Numbered from the stretch's first letter, positions 53,045-60,642 are shown. The stretch is 64,000 nt of DNA from Actinoplanes octamycinicus (GCF_014205225.1 NZ_JACHNB010000001.1:6677501-6741500), one strand, 5' to 3'. Notes: a model not told the origin generated them from the sequence alone. Numbers and translations are program-made.

Positions 53045-53160
53045 GCGCGACTCGCGGCGGGACCGCTCCGGGCGTACCAGGAACGGGGTGAACGCGACTC
53101 GCGGCGCGACGCTCCGGGCGTACCGGAAGCGGGGTGAGCGCGACCAGCGGCGAACCCGTC
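53002..53160. repeat. 3.5 tandem copies of a ~46-bp unit overlapping a stop codon
   Basis: Units at 53002-53044, 53045-53091, 53092-53137 and partial 53138-53160. Units 1-3 end GGGCTGA, GGGGTGA and GGGGTGA; the first TGA is the stop codon of the upstream gene. The partial unit runs into the stop region of the convergent GNAT gene. Confidence 0.92.
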
Positions 53161-53674
53161 AGCGGGCGGCGGGTTTGGCCGGTCGCAGGTAGACGTCCTC
53201 CAGGCCGTCCTCCGGATCCCACTGCTCGCCGATCTTCTTGAAGCCGAAGCCCTTGATCGTGGCCCGCGAGCCGACGTTGTCCGGGCGGATGCTGGCGCGG
53301 ACCGCGGTGACCCGCGGGTCGCCGTCGGCGCGCTCGAGCAGGGCGCGCAGCATCGCCTTGGCGTAGCCCCGGCGGCGGTGCAGCGGATCGACCGAGTAGG
53401 CGACCTCGACCACCCCGTCGGCGTCCGGCGGGCCGTGGAAGCCGCCGTGGCCGACGACGACGCCGTCCGGGTCGGCGAGCGCGGCCCGGGCGATCCAGTC
53501 GGCGGCTTCCGGGTTCTTGGCGATGTCGTCGCGCCGGATCTGCCAGAGCCAGTTCTCGTCGACCAGGTACTGGCTCAGCGGGGTTCCGGCGGCCTGGCTG
53601 GCGGCGTCCAGGTCGCCCTCGATCAGGGCGGTGAGGGCGGCGGGGGGCAGCTTCACGAAGCGGATGGCCGGCAT
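53159..53674 (-). CDS. GNAT-family N-acetyltransferase
   Basis: The 171-residue protein has the acetyl-CoA-binding pattern 'VDPLHRRRGYAKAMLRALL' (R/Q-x-x-G-x-G/A) and 'ASIRPDNVGSRATIKGFGF'. Acceptor unknown. ATG 53674. Divergent from ohrR across 78 bp, so it may share regulation. Confidence 0.85.
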   Translation of the reverse strand: MPAIRFVKLPPAALTALIEGDLDAASQAAGTPLSQYLVDENWLWQIRRDDIAKNPEAADWIARAALADPDGVVVGHGGFHGPPDADGVVEVAYSVDPLHRRRGYAKAMLRALLERADGDPRVTAVRASIRPDNVGSRATIKGFGFKKIGEQWDPEDGLEDVYLRPAKPAAR

Positions 53675-53715
53675 GCGGCGATGATCACACACCGTGCGCG
53701 AACGCCGCCATTTCC

Positions 53716-53745
53716 ATTGCGCACAACTAAATTGCGCGCTACTGT
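53716..53745 (+). promoter_or_regulatory. Predicted OhrR operator and -10 of ohrR
   Basis: ATTGCGC is repeated at 53716-53722 and 53731-53737 in an AT-rich patch, with TACTGT (53740-53745) seven bases before the ohrR ATG. Known OhrR sites are built from ATTG/CAAT-type elements, so autoregulation is likely; a leaderless ohrR mRNA is implied. Confidence 0.5.
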
Positions 53746-53752
53746 TCTGGGC

Positions 53753-54169
53753 ATGCGGGAGAGCACGGCACTGGACCAGATGATCTGCTTCCAGCTCTAT
53801 GCGGCCAGCAGGGCGATGACGGCGCTCTATCGGCCGCTGCTCGACCCGCACGGGCTGACCTACCCGCAATATCTCGTCCTGCGGGTGCTCTGGCACGACG
53901 GCCCGACTACCGTGCGTGACCTCGGCCGGACCCTGCACCTGGACAGCGGCACCCTGTCGCCGCTGCTCAAGCGCCTCGAGACGCAGGGTCACCTGACCCG
54001 CAGCCGGGGCGCCGACGACGAGCGGACCGTGCTGGTCAGCCTGACCGCGTCCGGCACGCGGCTGCAGGACGAGATCGGTGATCTCACCCAGTCGCTGCTC
54101 TGCTCGGTCAACCTGAGCGTCGACGAGCTCGCTCAGCTGCACCACCTGCTCATCCGTGCCCGGAGCTGA
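53753..54169 (+). CDS. ohrR: MarR-family organic-peroxide sensor OhrR
   Basis: The 138-residue protein has the OhrR N-terminus 'LDQMICFQLYAASRAMTALYR', split as MICFQLYAAS; Cys12 is the peroxide-sensing residue. The wing HTH is 'LGRTLHLDSGTLSPLLKRLE'. Oxidation of the Cys releases it from DNA and derepresses ohr, which lies 51 bp downstream. Confidence 0.92.
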   Translation: MRESTALDQMICFQLYAASRAMTALYRPLLDPHGLTYPQYLVLRVLWHDGPTTVRDLGRTLHLDSGTLSPLLKRLETQGHLTRSRGADDERTVLVSLTASGTRLQDEIGDLTQSLLCSVNLSVDELAQLHHLLIRARS

Positions 54170-54220
54170 ATACCCGGCGCTCCACCCGGGCCGACAATCC
54201 CTCGAAAGGGGCACCTCCGC

Positions 54221-54640
54221 ATGACCGCGATCTACACCGCGTCCGCGACCGCGACCGGCGACGGCCGCAACGGCCACGTCCGCTCCAGCGACGGCGTGCT
54301 CGACTTCGACCTGGCCATCCCGAAGGAGATGGGCGGCCCGGGCGGCGCGCTGACCAACCCGGAGCAGCTGTTCGCGGCCGGTTACGCGGCCTGCTTCCAC
54401 AGCGCGCTCAAGCGGGTCGCCAGTGTGCAGAAGGTGACGCTCGCCGACACCGCGATCACCGTCGACGTCGGCATCGGCCAGCTGCCCAGCGGCGGTTTCG
54501 GCCTGTCCGTGGCGATCGAGGCGGAGCTGCCCGGCCTGCCCGAGGAGCAGGCCAAGGCCCTGCTCGAGGCCGCGCACCAGATGTGCCCGTACTCCAACGC
54601 CACCCGTGGCAACGTCGAGGTCCAGCTCACCCTCGCCTGA
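54221..54640 (+). CDS. ohr: Organic hydroperoxide resistance protein (thiol peroxidase)
   Basis: The 139-residue OsmC-family protein carries both reactive Cys motifs: 'YAACFHSAL' and 'HQMCPYSNATRGN'. It reduces organic and lipid hydroperoxides with lipoyl thiols. GAAAGGGG precedes the ATG. A strong hairpin terminator ends the operon. Confidence 0.95.
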   Translation: MTAIYTASATATGDGRNGHVRSSDGVLDFDLAIPKEMGGPGGALTNPEQLFAAGYAACFHSALKRVASVQKVTLADTAITVDVGIGQLPSGGFGLSVAIEAELPGLPEEQAKALLEAAHQMCPYSNATRGNVEVQLTLA

Positions 54641-54648
54641 TCCAAACC

Positions 54649-54693
54649 CGACAGCGGTCCGCGCCTCTGGTGCGGACCGCTGTCGTTGATTTT
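54649..54693 (+). terminator. Intrinsic terminator of ohrR-ohr
   Basis: A perfect 14-bp stem (arms 54649-54662 and 54672-54685, nine-base loop) followed by TTGATTTT, eight bases after the ohr stop codon. Confidence 0.92.
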
Positions 54694-54752
54694 CGGTACG
54701 CGGTCAGCGCTCGGCTCTCCACTGCGGACGCCGCACCGATTACAGTCGCTGC

Positions 54753-55121
54753 ATGTCCGTGGTGGCGATGGGTGCCCTCGAAGCCGCGGCCTGGGGTCTG
54801 CTCGGAGGGTTCATCGTCGAGGCCCTCGAATACTCGGCGGCGATCCGGAGGACCAAGGGCTGGCCGTGGCGGCGTCGCGGGGAGCCCGGACTCGGCCCGT
54901 CCCTGGTCGCCATCGCCCTGCGGCTGAGCGCCAGCGCCGGGCTGGCCGCCGCGGCCGGGGCCGGTGGGCAGGTGGCTGGGGCTTTCGGCGCGCTCGCGTT
55001 GGGGATCACCGCGCCTCTGGTCGTGGAGAAGATCCTGCAGCAGGCCGCGACGCGGTCGGTCGATGTCGGGGCGGCGCAGCCGCTCGCGGCGGGCGAGAGG
55101 GAGGCGTCCGATGCCCCGTGA
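54753..55121 (+). CDS. Small membrane protein preceding the pentapeptide-repeat gene
   Basis: The 122-residue protein has a hydrophobic N-terminal helix (1-25), a basic loop 'RRTKGWPWRRRGEPG' and two further hydrophobic helices (50-95). Not recognised, though similar small proteins accompany pentapeptide-repeat genes in actinomycetes. ATG 54753 is six bases after TACAGT (leaderless). Its 3' end overlaps the next gene by 11 bp. Confidence 0.7.
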   Translation: MSVVAMGALEAAAWGLLGGFIVEALEYSAAIRRTKGWPWRRRGEPGLGPSLVAIALRLSASAGLAAAAGAGGQVAGAFGALALGITAPLVVEKILQQAATRSVDVGAAQPLAAGEREASDAP

Positions 55122-56556
55122 CGCCGGCTTCGGCCGCCAGCTCCTGCGCGCCCTGGCGCGGAACACGCCGGCCTTCAAGCCGGTCCTCATCGCCCGGGCG
55201 AACCCCTACCGGAGCCGCCTGCTCGACGCTGTGACTCGTCGCAGCCCCGCCTTCACCGGCAGCCCGACGACGAAGAACCTCGCCGGTGCCCGGATCGCGC
55301 GGATCAAGCTGCCCGGCGCCGACCTCGCCAAGGCGGACCTGTCCGGAGCCGACCTGTCCGGCGCCGATCTGACTCGCGCCAGTCTGATCGGCGCGGACCT
55401 GCGCGACGCCGATCTGACCGGCGCCGACCTCTCCGGTGCCTTGCTGATCCGAGCCGATTTGCGGGACGCCCGCCTGCGCCGGGCCCGTCTGAACCATGCC
55501 GACCTGGCCCATGTCGACGCCTCGCGGGCCGACCTGACCGGAGTCGATCTCACCCAGGCGCGCCTGGTCTTCGCCCGATTCCCACAGGCTGACCTGACCG
55601 ATGCCCGGCTGACCCGGGCAAGCGCCGGCTTCGGCATGGATCTGACCGGCGCCGTACTGCGTGGCGCCGACCTGACCGAGGCGGATCTGGGCATGGCTGA
55701 TCTGACCGGAGCTGACCTGACCGGGGCGCGACTCGAGTCCGCCGAGCTCGGCGGTGCTCGGCTGAGCCGCGCCGTCCTGATCGGCGCGCACCTGAGCCGG
55801 GCCGATCTGGAGGGAGCGGTCCTGACCGGTGCCGACCTGCATCTTGTGCGGGGCGAACGGGTCAACCTGCGCGGCGCCAAGCTGGGCGACGCCACGTTGC
55901 GTGGCGCCGCCCTGATCGATGCCACGCTCAGCGCGGCGGACCTGACCGCGGCGGATCTGAGCGAGGCGAGCCTCGAGCGGGCCGATTTGTTCCGCGCCGA
56001 CCTGACCGAGGCCGTCCTGCACGAGGCCCGGCTGGTTGACGCCGGCCTTGCGGAGGCGAAACTGCTCCGAGCCAAGATGGAGCGGGCAGATCTGACCGGG
56101 GCAGGCCTCGCTTCGGCGAATCTGACCAGTGCCCGGCTCGCCGAAGCCCGACTCGACCGCGTCAACCTGTCCGGAGCCATCCTCAGCTGGGCCGACCTGA
56201 CGGACACCAGCCTGGTCGACGTATCGGCCGGTTACGCCACGGTGTCCCGGGCGCGCCTGTTCGGGGCGGATCTCACCGGCGCGGTGCTCACCGGCGCGGC
56301 CCTCGTCGAGACCGATCTGCGGAACGCCCTGCTGCTGCAGACCGACCTGGCCGAGACGGATCTGCGCGGCGCCCGGCTGCGGGGGGCCCGGCTGCTCGAC
56401 GTGACCAAGCTGGCCGACGTTCGCTGGGATATCCACACCGAGTGGCCGGTGGAGGTGGCCGACGAGATCCGGGACCGGTCCGAGGAGGTCGGGACGGGCG
56501 AGTTCCGGGTGGTGCCGCCGGCGATGCCGCCGGATCGGGACTTCGTGCGTCACTGA
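55111..56556 (+). CDS. Pentapeptide-repeat protein
   Basis: The 481-residue protein is nearly all A(D/N)LXX pentapeptides (residues 55-435; for example ADLSG, ADLTG, ARLTR), about 75 copies, which would fold as a right-handed quadrilateral beta-helix. Short N- and C-terminal caps are non-repetitive. Known members mimic DNA to protect gyrase (Qnr/MfpA) or act as scaffolds; this one is about twice as long as MfpA. ATG 55111 has GAGGGAGG upstream. Confidence 0.92.
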   Translation: MPRDAGFGRQLLRALARNTPAFKPVLIARANPYRSRLLDAVTRRSPAFTGSPTTKNLAGARIARIKLPGADLAKADLSGADLSGADLTRASLIGADLRDADLTGADLSGALLIRADLRDARLRRARLNHADLAHVDASRADLTGVDLTQARLVFARFPQADLTDARLTRASAGFGMDLTGAVLRGADLTEADLGMADLTGADLTGARLESAELGGARLSRAVLIGAHLSRADLEGAVLTGADLHLVRGERVNLRGAKLGDATLRGAALIDATLSAADLTAADLSEASLERADLFRADLTEAVLHEARLVDAGLAEAKLLRAKMERADLTGAGLASANLTSARLAEARLDRVNLSGAILSWADLTDTSLVDVSAGYATVSRARLFGADLTGAVLTGAALVETDLRNALLLQTDLAETDLRGARLRGARLLDVTKLADVRWDIHTEWPVEVADEIRDRSEEVGTGEFRVVPPAMPPDRDFVRH

Positions 56557-56604
56557 GTGGCCGGCACGGGAGCGGTGGGCGTACCGGAAATCTGCCGCAC
56601 CTTC

Positions 56605-56643
56605 CCGGCCAGGTCCCGTCCCCCGGCGACGGGACCTGGCCGG
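56605..56643 (+). terminator. Hairpin terminator after the pentapeptide-repeat gene
   Basis: A perfect 16-bp stem (56605-56620 / 56628-56643) with a seven-base loop, about 50 bp after the stop. It is the strongest hairpin in the window. Confidence 0.85.
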
Positions 56644-56839
56644 CGGGGGAGCAGCTGCGGATCTTCGGGATCCTCCTCATCGTGGCCGGGTGTCCGATCG
56701 ACACGGCTGTCGGACTGACCTTCGGCGGCGTCGCGGAGAGAACTCAGCCGGCCGCTGTGGTGCGGCGACGGCTGGACCGCGCGTGCCCGATGCTCTTCGG
56801 AACCCTCGGTCCGCCGGGTCAGCGGCACCCGGTGATCAG
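56644..56839. other. Intergenic region, no gene seen
   Basis: Between the terminator and the stop of the leftward hypothetical gene; no convincing gene or site. Confidence 0.5.
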
Positions 56840-57451
56840 TCAAGGCGGCAGGTCGCAGGCCTCGGCGGCCTGGCTGCGGGCCTCGTCCGCCAGCGACGGG
56901 TAGCGGTCGGCGATGGCCGCGTAGACGATCGCGCGCAGCGCCGGAGTGGCCTGGGCGCGGCCGGCCCGGGCCTGGAGGCTGCCGCAGTCCTGGATGATGG
57001 TCTCGTGGCGCAGGTAGCCGACCATCCAGCGGCGTAGCGAGGCCGAGCCGGGATCCGGGTCGTCGCCGGCGGAGGCCGGATGACGGCGGCGGCGGAAGGC
57101 GAGTGCGCGCTCGGTCAGGGCCGGCTCGTCGAGAACCGGGACGCGGATGTCCAGGGCGGCGATCTCGCAGAGGATGGCGGCCCGCTGGACGTCGGCGGCG
57201 GCCCGGCGCTGGGCGGCGCGCTGCACCGATCGGTGGTGCCAGCGCTGCCACTGATCGCTGCTCTCGGCGGCCAGCACCCGGGCCCGCCGGAACAGCTGCA
57301 CCGGGGGCGCGTGCCGCGTCTCCGGATGCGGGCAGAGCAGGTCGGGCTCGCCGAGAAACAGGCGGATCGCCGCCGCCGTCCAGCCGCGCTGGGCCAGGAC
57401 GGTCCGGCTCAGGCAGCGCTCATCGCGAATGATGTCATGCCGCAACTGCAT
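56840..57451 (-). CDS. Hypothetical protein of a mobile-element-associated type
   Basis: The 203-residue protein opens with 'RDERCLSRTVLAQRGWTAAAIRLFLGEPD', of which RGWTAAAIRLFLGEPD is the key part. This pattern is common in uncharacterised actinomycete proteins carried on integrative elements and prophages. It is basic and helical, perhaps nucleic-acid binding. ATG 57451. No integrase or att site is nearby, so if it came with an element, only this relic is left. Confidence 0.6.
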   Translation of the reverse strand: MQLRHDIIRDERCLSRTVLAQRGWTAAAIRLFLGEPDLLCPHPETRHAPPVQLFRRARVLAAESSDQWQRWHHRSVQRAAQRRAAADVQRAAILCEIAALDIRVPVLDEPALTERALAFRRRRHPASAGDDPDPGSASLRRWMVGYLRHETIIQDCGSLQARAGRAQATPALRAIVYAAIADRYPSLADEARSQAAEACDLPP

Positions 57452-57624
57452 GCACGACAGCTTGTCATGGGGCAAGGATCCGCGGCAAGCCCCGGCTGGC
57501 CGCCGGCAGGATCCAAGGCGTGTCGTTCGATATCGGCGTGCGTCGCCTCGCCGCCGTCGGCATGGGGGTTCGGCGGGGGTCCGACGGCGGTCGTCGATCG
57601 TGCATCTCCGATTCGGACCGGCGC

Positions 57625-57655
57625 ATGGCCGGGCCGCGGCGAGCGGCCCGGCCAT
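57625..57655 (-). terminator. Hairpin terminator of the MerR gene
   Basis: A perfect 13-bp stem ATGGCCGGGCCGC / GCGGCCCGGCCAT with a five-base loop, nine bases beyond the MerR stop codon on the minus strand. Confidence 0.8.
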
Positions 57656-57664
57656 ACTCCGGGG

Positions 57665-58255
57665 TCAGCCGGACTGGGGCAGGTGCCGGGCGCGCTGCGC
57701 CTGCATCTCGGCGAGCTGCTCCGGCGAGAGTGCCGCCAACGCCTGCGAGCGGCGCCGGCTCATCTCGGCCAGTTCGTCCGGGCTCAGCGTGGCGGCCCAC
57801 TCGGACCGTTGGCGCTGCATCTCGGCGAGCTGCTCCGGGGTGAGGGGTTCGGACATGGTCACCATCTCCTCGATCAATTGCAGGAACTCCGACGTCGACG
57901 GCTCGGCCATCCGGTCGAGCGCGCCGAGCACCCCGTGCAGACGGCTGCGCAGGCTGATCCCGCGCCGGATCCGCTCCTCGACCTCGGCGAGCTGCCGGCG
58001 CAGCAGCCCGACCGGGTCACCGGACGCCTCGGCGAGCGTGTCCCGGATCTCGGCCAGGCTCAGCCCGAACCCGCGCAACGCCAGAATGACGTGCAGCCTG
58101 CGCACGTCCTCGCCGGTGTAGCAGCGATGCCCGCCCGCGGTGCGGGCCGACGGCACGAGCAGGCCGAGCCGGTCGTAGTGGTGCAGCGCCCGCACGGTCA
58201 CGCGGGTCGCCCGCGCCAGCTCGCCGACGCGCCACTCACGCGGGGAATCCGCCAC
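57665..58255 (-). CDS. MerR-family regulator (TipA-like) with repeated C-terminal motif
   Basis: The 196-residue protein has a MerR HTH ('RVGELARATRVTVRALHHYDRLGLL'; key YDRLGLL) and a coiled-coil linker. The C-terminal third repeats 'LTPEQLAEMQRQR', 'LSPDELAEMSRRR' and 'LSPEQLAEMQAQR' at 21-residue steps. The repeat resembles a piece of the TipAS ligand domain but the full domain is absent. GTG 58255 has AGAAGGAGG upstream. Promoter with 19-bp spacer as expected for MerR. Confidence 0.87.
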   Translation of the reverse strand: MADSPREWRVGELARATRVTVRALHHYDRLGLLVPSARTAGGHRCYTGEDVRRLHVILALRGFGLSLAEIRDTLAEASGDPVGLLRRQLAEVEERIRRGISLRSRLHGVLGALDRMAEPSTSEFLQLIEEMVTMSEPLTPEQLAEMQRQRSEWAATLSPDELAEMSRRRSQALAALSPEQLAEMQAQRARHLPQSG

Positions 58256-58285
58256 GAAGCCTCCTTCTGCGGTGGTGCGTGCTCG

Positions 58286-58316
58286 ACGCTAGGACCTGAC
58301 GTGACGTCGGGTTCAA
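58286..58316 (-). promoter_or_regulatory. MerR-type promoter with 19-bp spacer and central dyad
   Basis: On the minus strand: TTGAAC (58316-58311), 19 bp, TAGCGT (58291-58286). The spacer contains the dyad CCTGACGT-G-ACGTCGGG (58295-58311). A long 19-bp spacer around a dyad is the hallmark of MerR-activated promoters, here probably autoregulated. Confidence 0.75.
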
Positions 58317-58370
58317 GTCCGCTTTGGCGATCATCTCGGAGGTGCGCCTTCTTGGCGAAGCCCCTTTTCT

Positions 58371-58391
58371 TTGACTCCGGTCAAGTAATGT
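58371..58391 (+). promoter_or_regulatory. TTGAC-N4-GTCAA palindrome and -10 of the MarR-GNAT gene
   Basis: A perfect palindrome (58371-58384) directly upstream of a TAATGT -10 hexamer (58386-58391), six bases before the GTG start. The position would let a MarR dimer block RNA polymerase. Confidence 0.6.
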
Positions 58392-58397
58392 CGCATC

Positions 58398-59267
58398 GTG
58401 GACGTCGAGCAGATCGAGCGGATCCGGGCCTTCAACCGCTATTACACCCAGCACCTGGGGCTGCTGACCGACAGCTATCTCGGTCAGGACCGGGCGCTCG
58501 GGCCGGCCCGGTTGCTCTACGAGATCGGGGAGCGGGCCGATCTGCGGGAGCTGCGCGTGCGGCTGGGGCTGGATGCCGGGTATCTGAGCCGGCTGCTGCG
58601 GGCGCTGCAGGAGCAGGGGCTGATCGCGGTTCGGCCGCATCCCGAGGACGGGCGGGTGCGGGTCGCCGAGCTGACCGAGGCCGGTCGGCGGGAGCGGGCC
58701 GAGCTCGACGAGCGGTCCCGGCGGGCGATCGCCGACTCGCTCGGCGGCCTGGACGAAGGGCAGCGGGCCGAGCTGGTCGCCGCGCAGGGCGCTGTCCACC
58801 GGCTGCTGCGGGTGGCGGCCACCACGATCACGGCGGTGGACCCGGCTGCGGCGGAGGCCCGCGAGTGCCTGCGGCGGTACGCGGCGGAGTTGGCGAAGCG
58901 GTTCCCGGAGGGGTACGACGCCGGCGCGCTGACCGAGCCGGATCAGGTGGACGGCACGATGCTGGTGGTCCGGGAGAGTGGGCGGGCGGTCGGGTGCGGG
59001 TTGTGGACGCGGCTGGGCGGTGGCGTCGCTGAGCTGCGGCACCTGTGGATCGCCGAGGACGCTCGGGGTGCCGGACTCGGTCGGCGGCTGCTGGGGGCCC
59101 TCGAGGCGGATGCCGCGGGGCAGGGGATCGTGGCGATCCGGCTGGGCACGCATCGGATGCTGACCGAGGCGATCGCGTTGTACCGGGGAGCGGGCTACAC
59201 CGAGATCGCCAACTACAGCGGTTCGCCCTACAACCAGCTCACCTTCGAGAAGACCGCGCTCGGCTGA
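58398..59267 (+). CDS. MarR-GNAT fusion protein
   Basis: The 289-residue protein has a MarR winged HTH in residues 1-140 ('LLYEIGERADLRELRVRLGL', 'AGYLSRLLRALQEQGLI') and a GNAT acetyltransferase in 160-289 ('LRHLWIAEDARGAGLGRRLL', 'LYRGAGYTEIANY'). This fusion is widespread in actinobacteria, where it is thought to couple DNA binding to small-molecule acetylation. GTG 58398; autoregulation through the TTGAC palindrome is likely. Confidence 0.9.
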   Translation: MDVEQIERIRAFNRYYTQHLGLLTDSYLGQDRALGPARLLYEIGERADLRELRVRLGLDAGYLSRLLRALQEQGLIAVRPHPEDGRVRVAELTEAGRRERAELDERSRRAIADSLGGLDEGQRAELVAAQGAVHRLLRVAATTITAVDPAAAEARECLRRYAAELAKRFPEGYDAGALTEPDQVDGTMLVVRESGRAVGCGLWTRLGGGVAELRHLWIAEDARGAGLGRRLLGALEADAAGQGIVAIRLGTHRMLTEAIALYRGAGYTEIANYSGSPYNQLTFEKTALG

Positions 59268-59346
59268 GTGGCCGCGCCGCCCGCAGGGCCGATCCTGAGA
59301 GCAGGCCGAGAGAGGCGGCGAGCGGTCGGCGCCTTACCGGGTCATT

Positions 59347-59380
59347 CCTAGAATCCTAGGATGCCTTAGAGGCAGTGCGG
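59347..59380. promoter_or_regulatory. 34-bp conserved element with CCTAGAATCCTAGG dyad (copy 2)
   Basis: Thirty of 34 bases match the element at 34926-34959. Unlike copy 1 it has no gene close by on either side, so it may mark a lost gene or be a mobile or structural element. Confidence 0.5.
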
Positions 59381-59562
59381 CAAGCCGCACCCAGCCCATA
59401 AAAAGCCGGCTTCGCCGACAGCCAACCAGAAACCCTTTGGCTCTGCGGTGGTGAGAGAAGCTCGGCACGGCAGGGGGTTGCACGGCGCTACGGCGGGTAG
59501 AGGCACGCGCGTCATCCGCGAGCGGAAGGAGGCCGCCCGGCGGCGCGCCGAGCCGCCGCAGG

Positions 59563-59692
59563 GGGCGCCACGGTGTCACTCCCAGCCGCAGCCTGGGGTG
59601 CGACGCCGTTACTCCCGACCGCCAGCTGGGGTGCGACGGCGTCACTCCCAGCCGCCGCAGAGGGTGCCACGGTGTCACGGCAACTGGCAGGC
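59563..59692. repeat. Tandem 33-bp repeats
   Basis: Exact 33-bp steps at 59563, 59596 and 59629, with a divergent fourth copy from 59662. Consensus begins GGGTGCGACGG-GT-ACTCCC. Confidence 0.9.
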
Positions 59693-59806
59693 GTAAGACG
59701 GCCGCGGGCGTCGGCGGGCCCGGCCCGGCAGCGCGCAGAGAGTAGGACGGCGCGGAGCGGGGACCGCCGGGAAAGATGCGTCGAGACGATCCGGGCTGGC
59801 CGCCGG

Positions 59807-60175
59807 TCAGGGGCCCCAGTCCAGCTGGGCCTCCGGGACGCCGACCGAGCGCCCATATGCCACCGCTTCCTCGCGTGCTGCCGGGTCGCCTACCGCGTAC
59901 CGAAAAATGCGGCCCGCGAAGACCACGACATGGTCGGCGGCGGCGCGGAAGTCCGCATACCACCCGCCCTCGGCGGCCAGGGCGGCGCTCAGCGCGGCGG
60001 CCAGCTCCTCGGCGCGGTCGTCGGGGGCGGAGATGTCGAGCAGCGTCCAGACCGGGGGCTGGCCCGGGCCGGGGGAGGTGATGGTGACCCGGGAGATGCG
60101 GGTCAGCTCGAGTCCCGGCACCGTCAGGGCGGCGCCGGGACGCAGGCTCTCGGCGAGGATTCGTCCTTTGACCAT
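59807..60175 (-). CDS. Hypothetical protein between two repeat arrays
   Basis: The 122-residue alpha/beta protein: 'LELTRISRVTI', 'PPVWTLLDISAPDDRAEELA', 'YADFRAAADHVVVFAGRIFRY'. Family not recognised; the pattern of a small antiparallel fold with an acidic helix could suit a ligand-binding or chaperone-like role. ATG 60175 has AGGA upstream. A 32-bp array begins about 50 bp upstream of its start. Confidence 0.7.
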   Translation of the reverse strand: MVKGRILAESLRPGAALTVPGLELTRISRVTITSPGPGQPPVWTLLDISAPDDRAEELAAALSAALAAEGGWYADFRAAADHVVVFAGRIFRYAVGDPAAREEAVAYGRSVGVPEAQLDWGP

Positions 60176-60222
60176 GCCGGTGATCCTGCCATCGGGATAC
60201 GACAAAAGTCCGGCACGCGTCC

Positions 60223-60381
60223 CGGACCCGTCCCACGGGGCGAGGGCGAATGCCGGACCCGTCCGACCCGGGCGAGGGCGAATGCCGGACCCGTCCGACC
60301 CGGGCGAGGGCGAATGCCGGACCCGTCCGACCCGGGCGAGGGCGAATGCCGGACCCGTCCGACCCGGGCGAGGGCGAATGC
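60223..60381. repeat. Five tandem copies of a 31/32-bp unit upstream of a gene
   Basis: A 31-bp variant (60223-60253), then four 32-bp copies (60254-60285, -60317, -60349, -60381) that are identical to one another, each containing CCGACCCGGGCGAGGGCG. There are no spacers, so it is not a CRISPR array. Identity of copies indicates recent expansion. Confidence 0.97.
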
Positions 60382-60451
60382 CGGACGCGCCCCGGACCCG
60401 TGCCACCACGACGGGAGATCCGGCGGCGGGAACGGTGCTCCGAGGGCGAGG

Positions 60452-60642
60452 AGGTCAGGGAGCGAGGCAGAGGTCAGGGAGCGAGGCAGAGGTCAGGGAC
60501 GAGGCAGAGGTCAGGGACGAGGCAGAGGTCAGGGACGAGGCAGAGGTCAGGGACGAGGCAGAGGTCAGGGACGAGGCAGAGGTCAGGGACGAGGCAGAGG
60601 TCAGGGACGAGGCAGAGGTCAGGGACGAGGCAGAGGTCAGGG
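60452..60642. repeat. Ten tandem 18/19-bp units ending on a stop codon
   Basis: Two 19-bp copies (60452-60470, 60471-60489), eight identical 18-bp copies (60490-60633; AGGTCAGGGACGAGGCAG) and a partial one to 60642. The partial copy contains TCA at 60637-60639, the stop codon (TGA, minus strand) of the acyltransferase fusion gene; every unit carries the same TGA. Confidence 0.97.

Larger units (their letters stand above)
59268..59806. other. 539-bp gene-free interval with a conserved element and tandem repeats
   Basis: No frame looks coding. It holds the second CCTAGAATCCTAGG element (59347-59380) and a 33-bp tandem repeat (59563-59692). Confidence 0.6.

Noticed and set aside
56550..57251. 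233-codon minus-strand frame overlapping the 56840-57451 gene
   Set aside because: Pro/Arg-rich without motifs, and it runs through the pentapeptide terminator; the overlapping frame with the RGWTAAAI motif is preferred.
60223..60642. Arrays considered as CRISPR
   Set aside because: Units are directly adjacent without spacers, unit lengths are 31/32 and 18/19 bp, and no cas gene is present.
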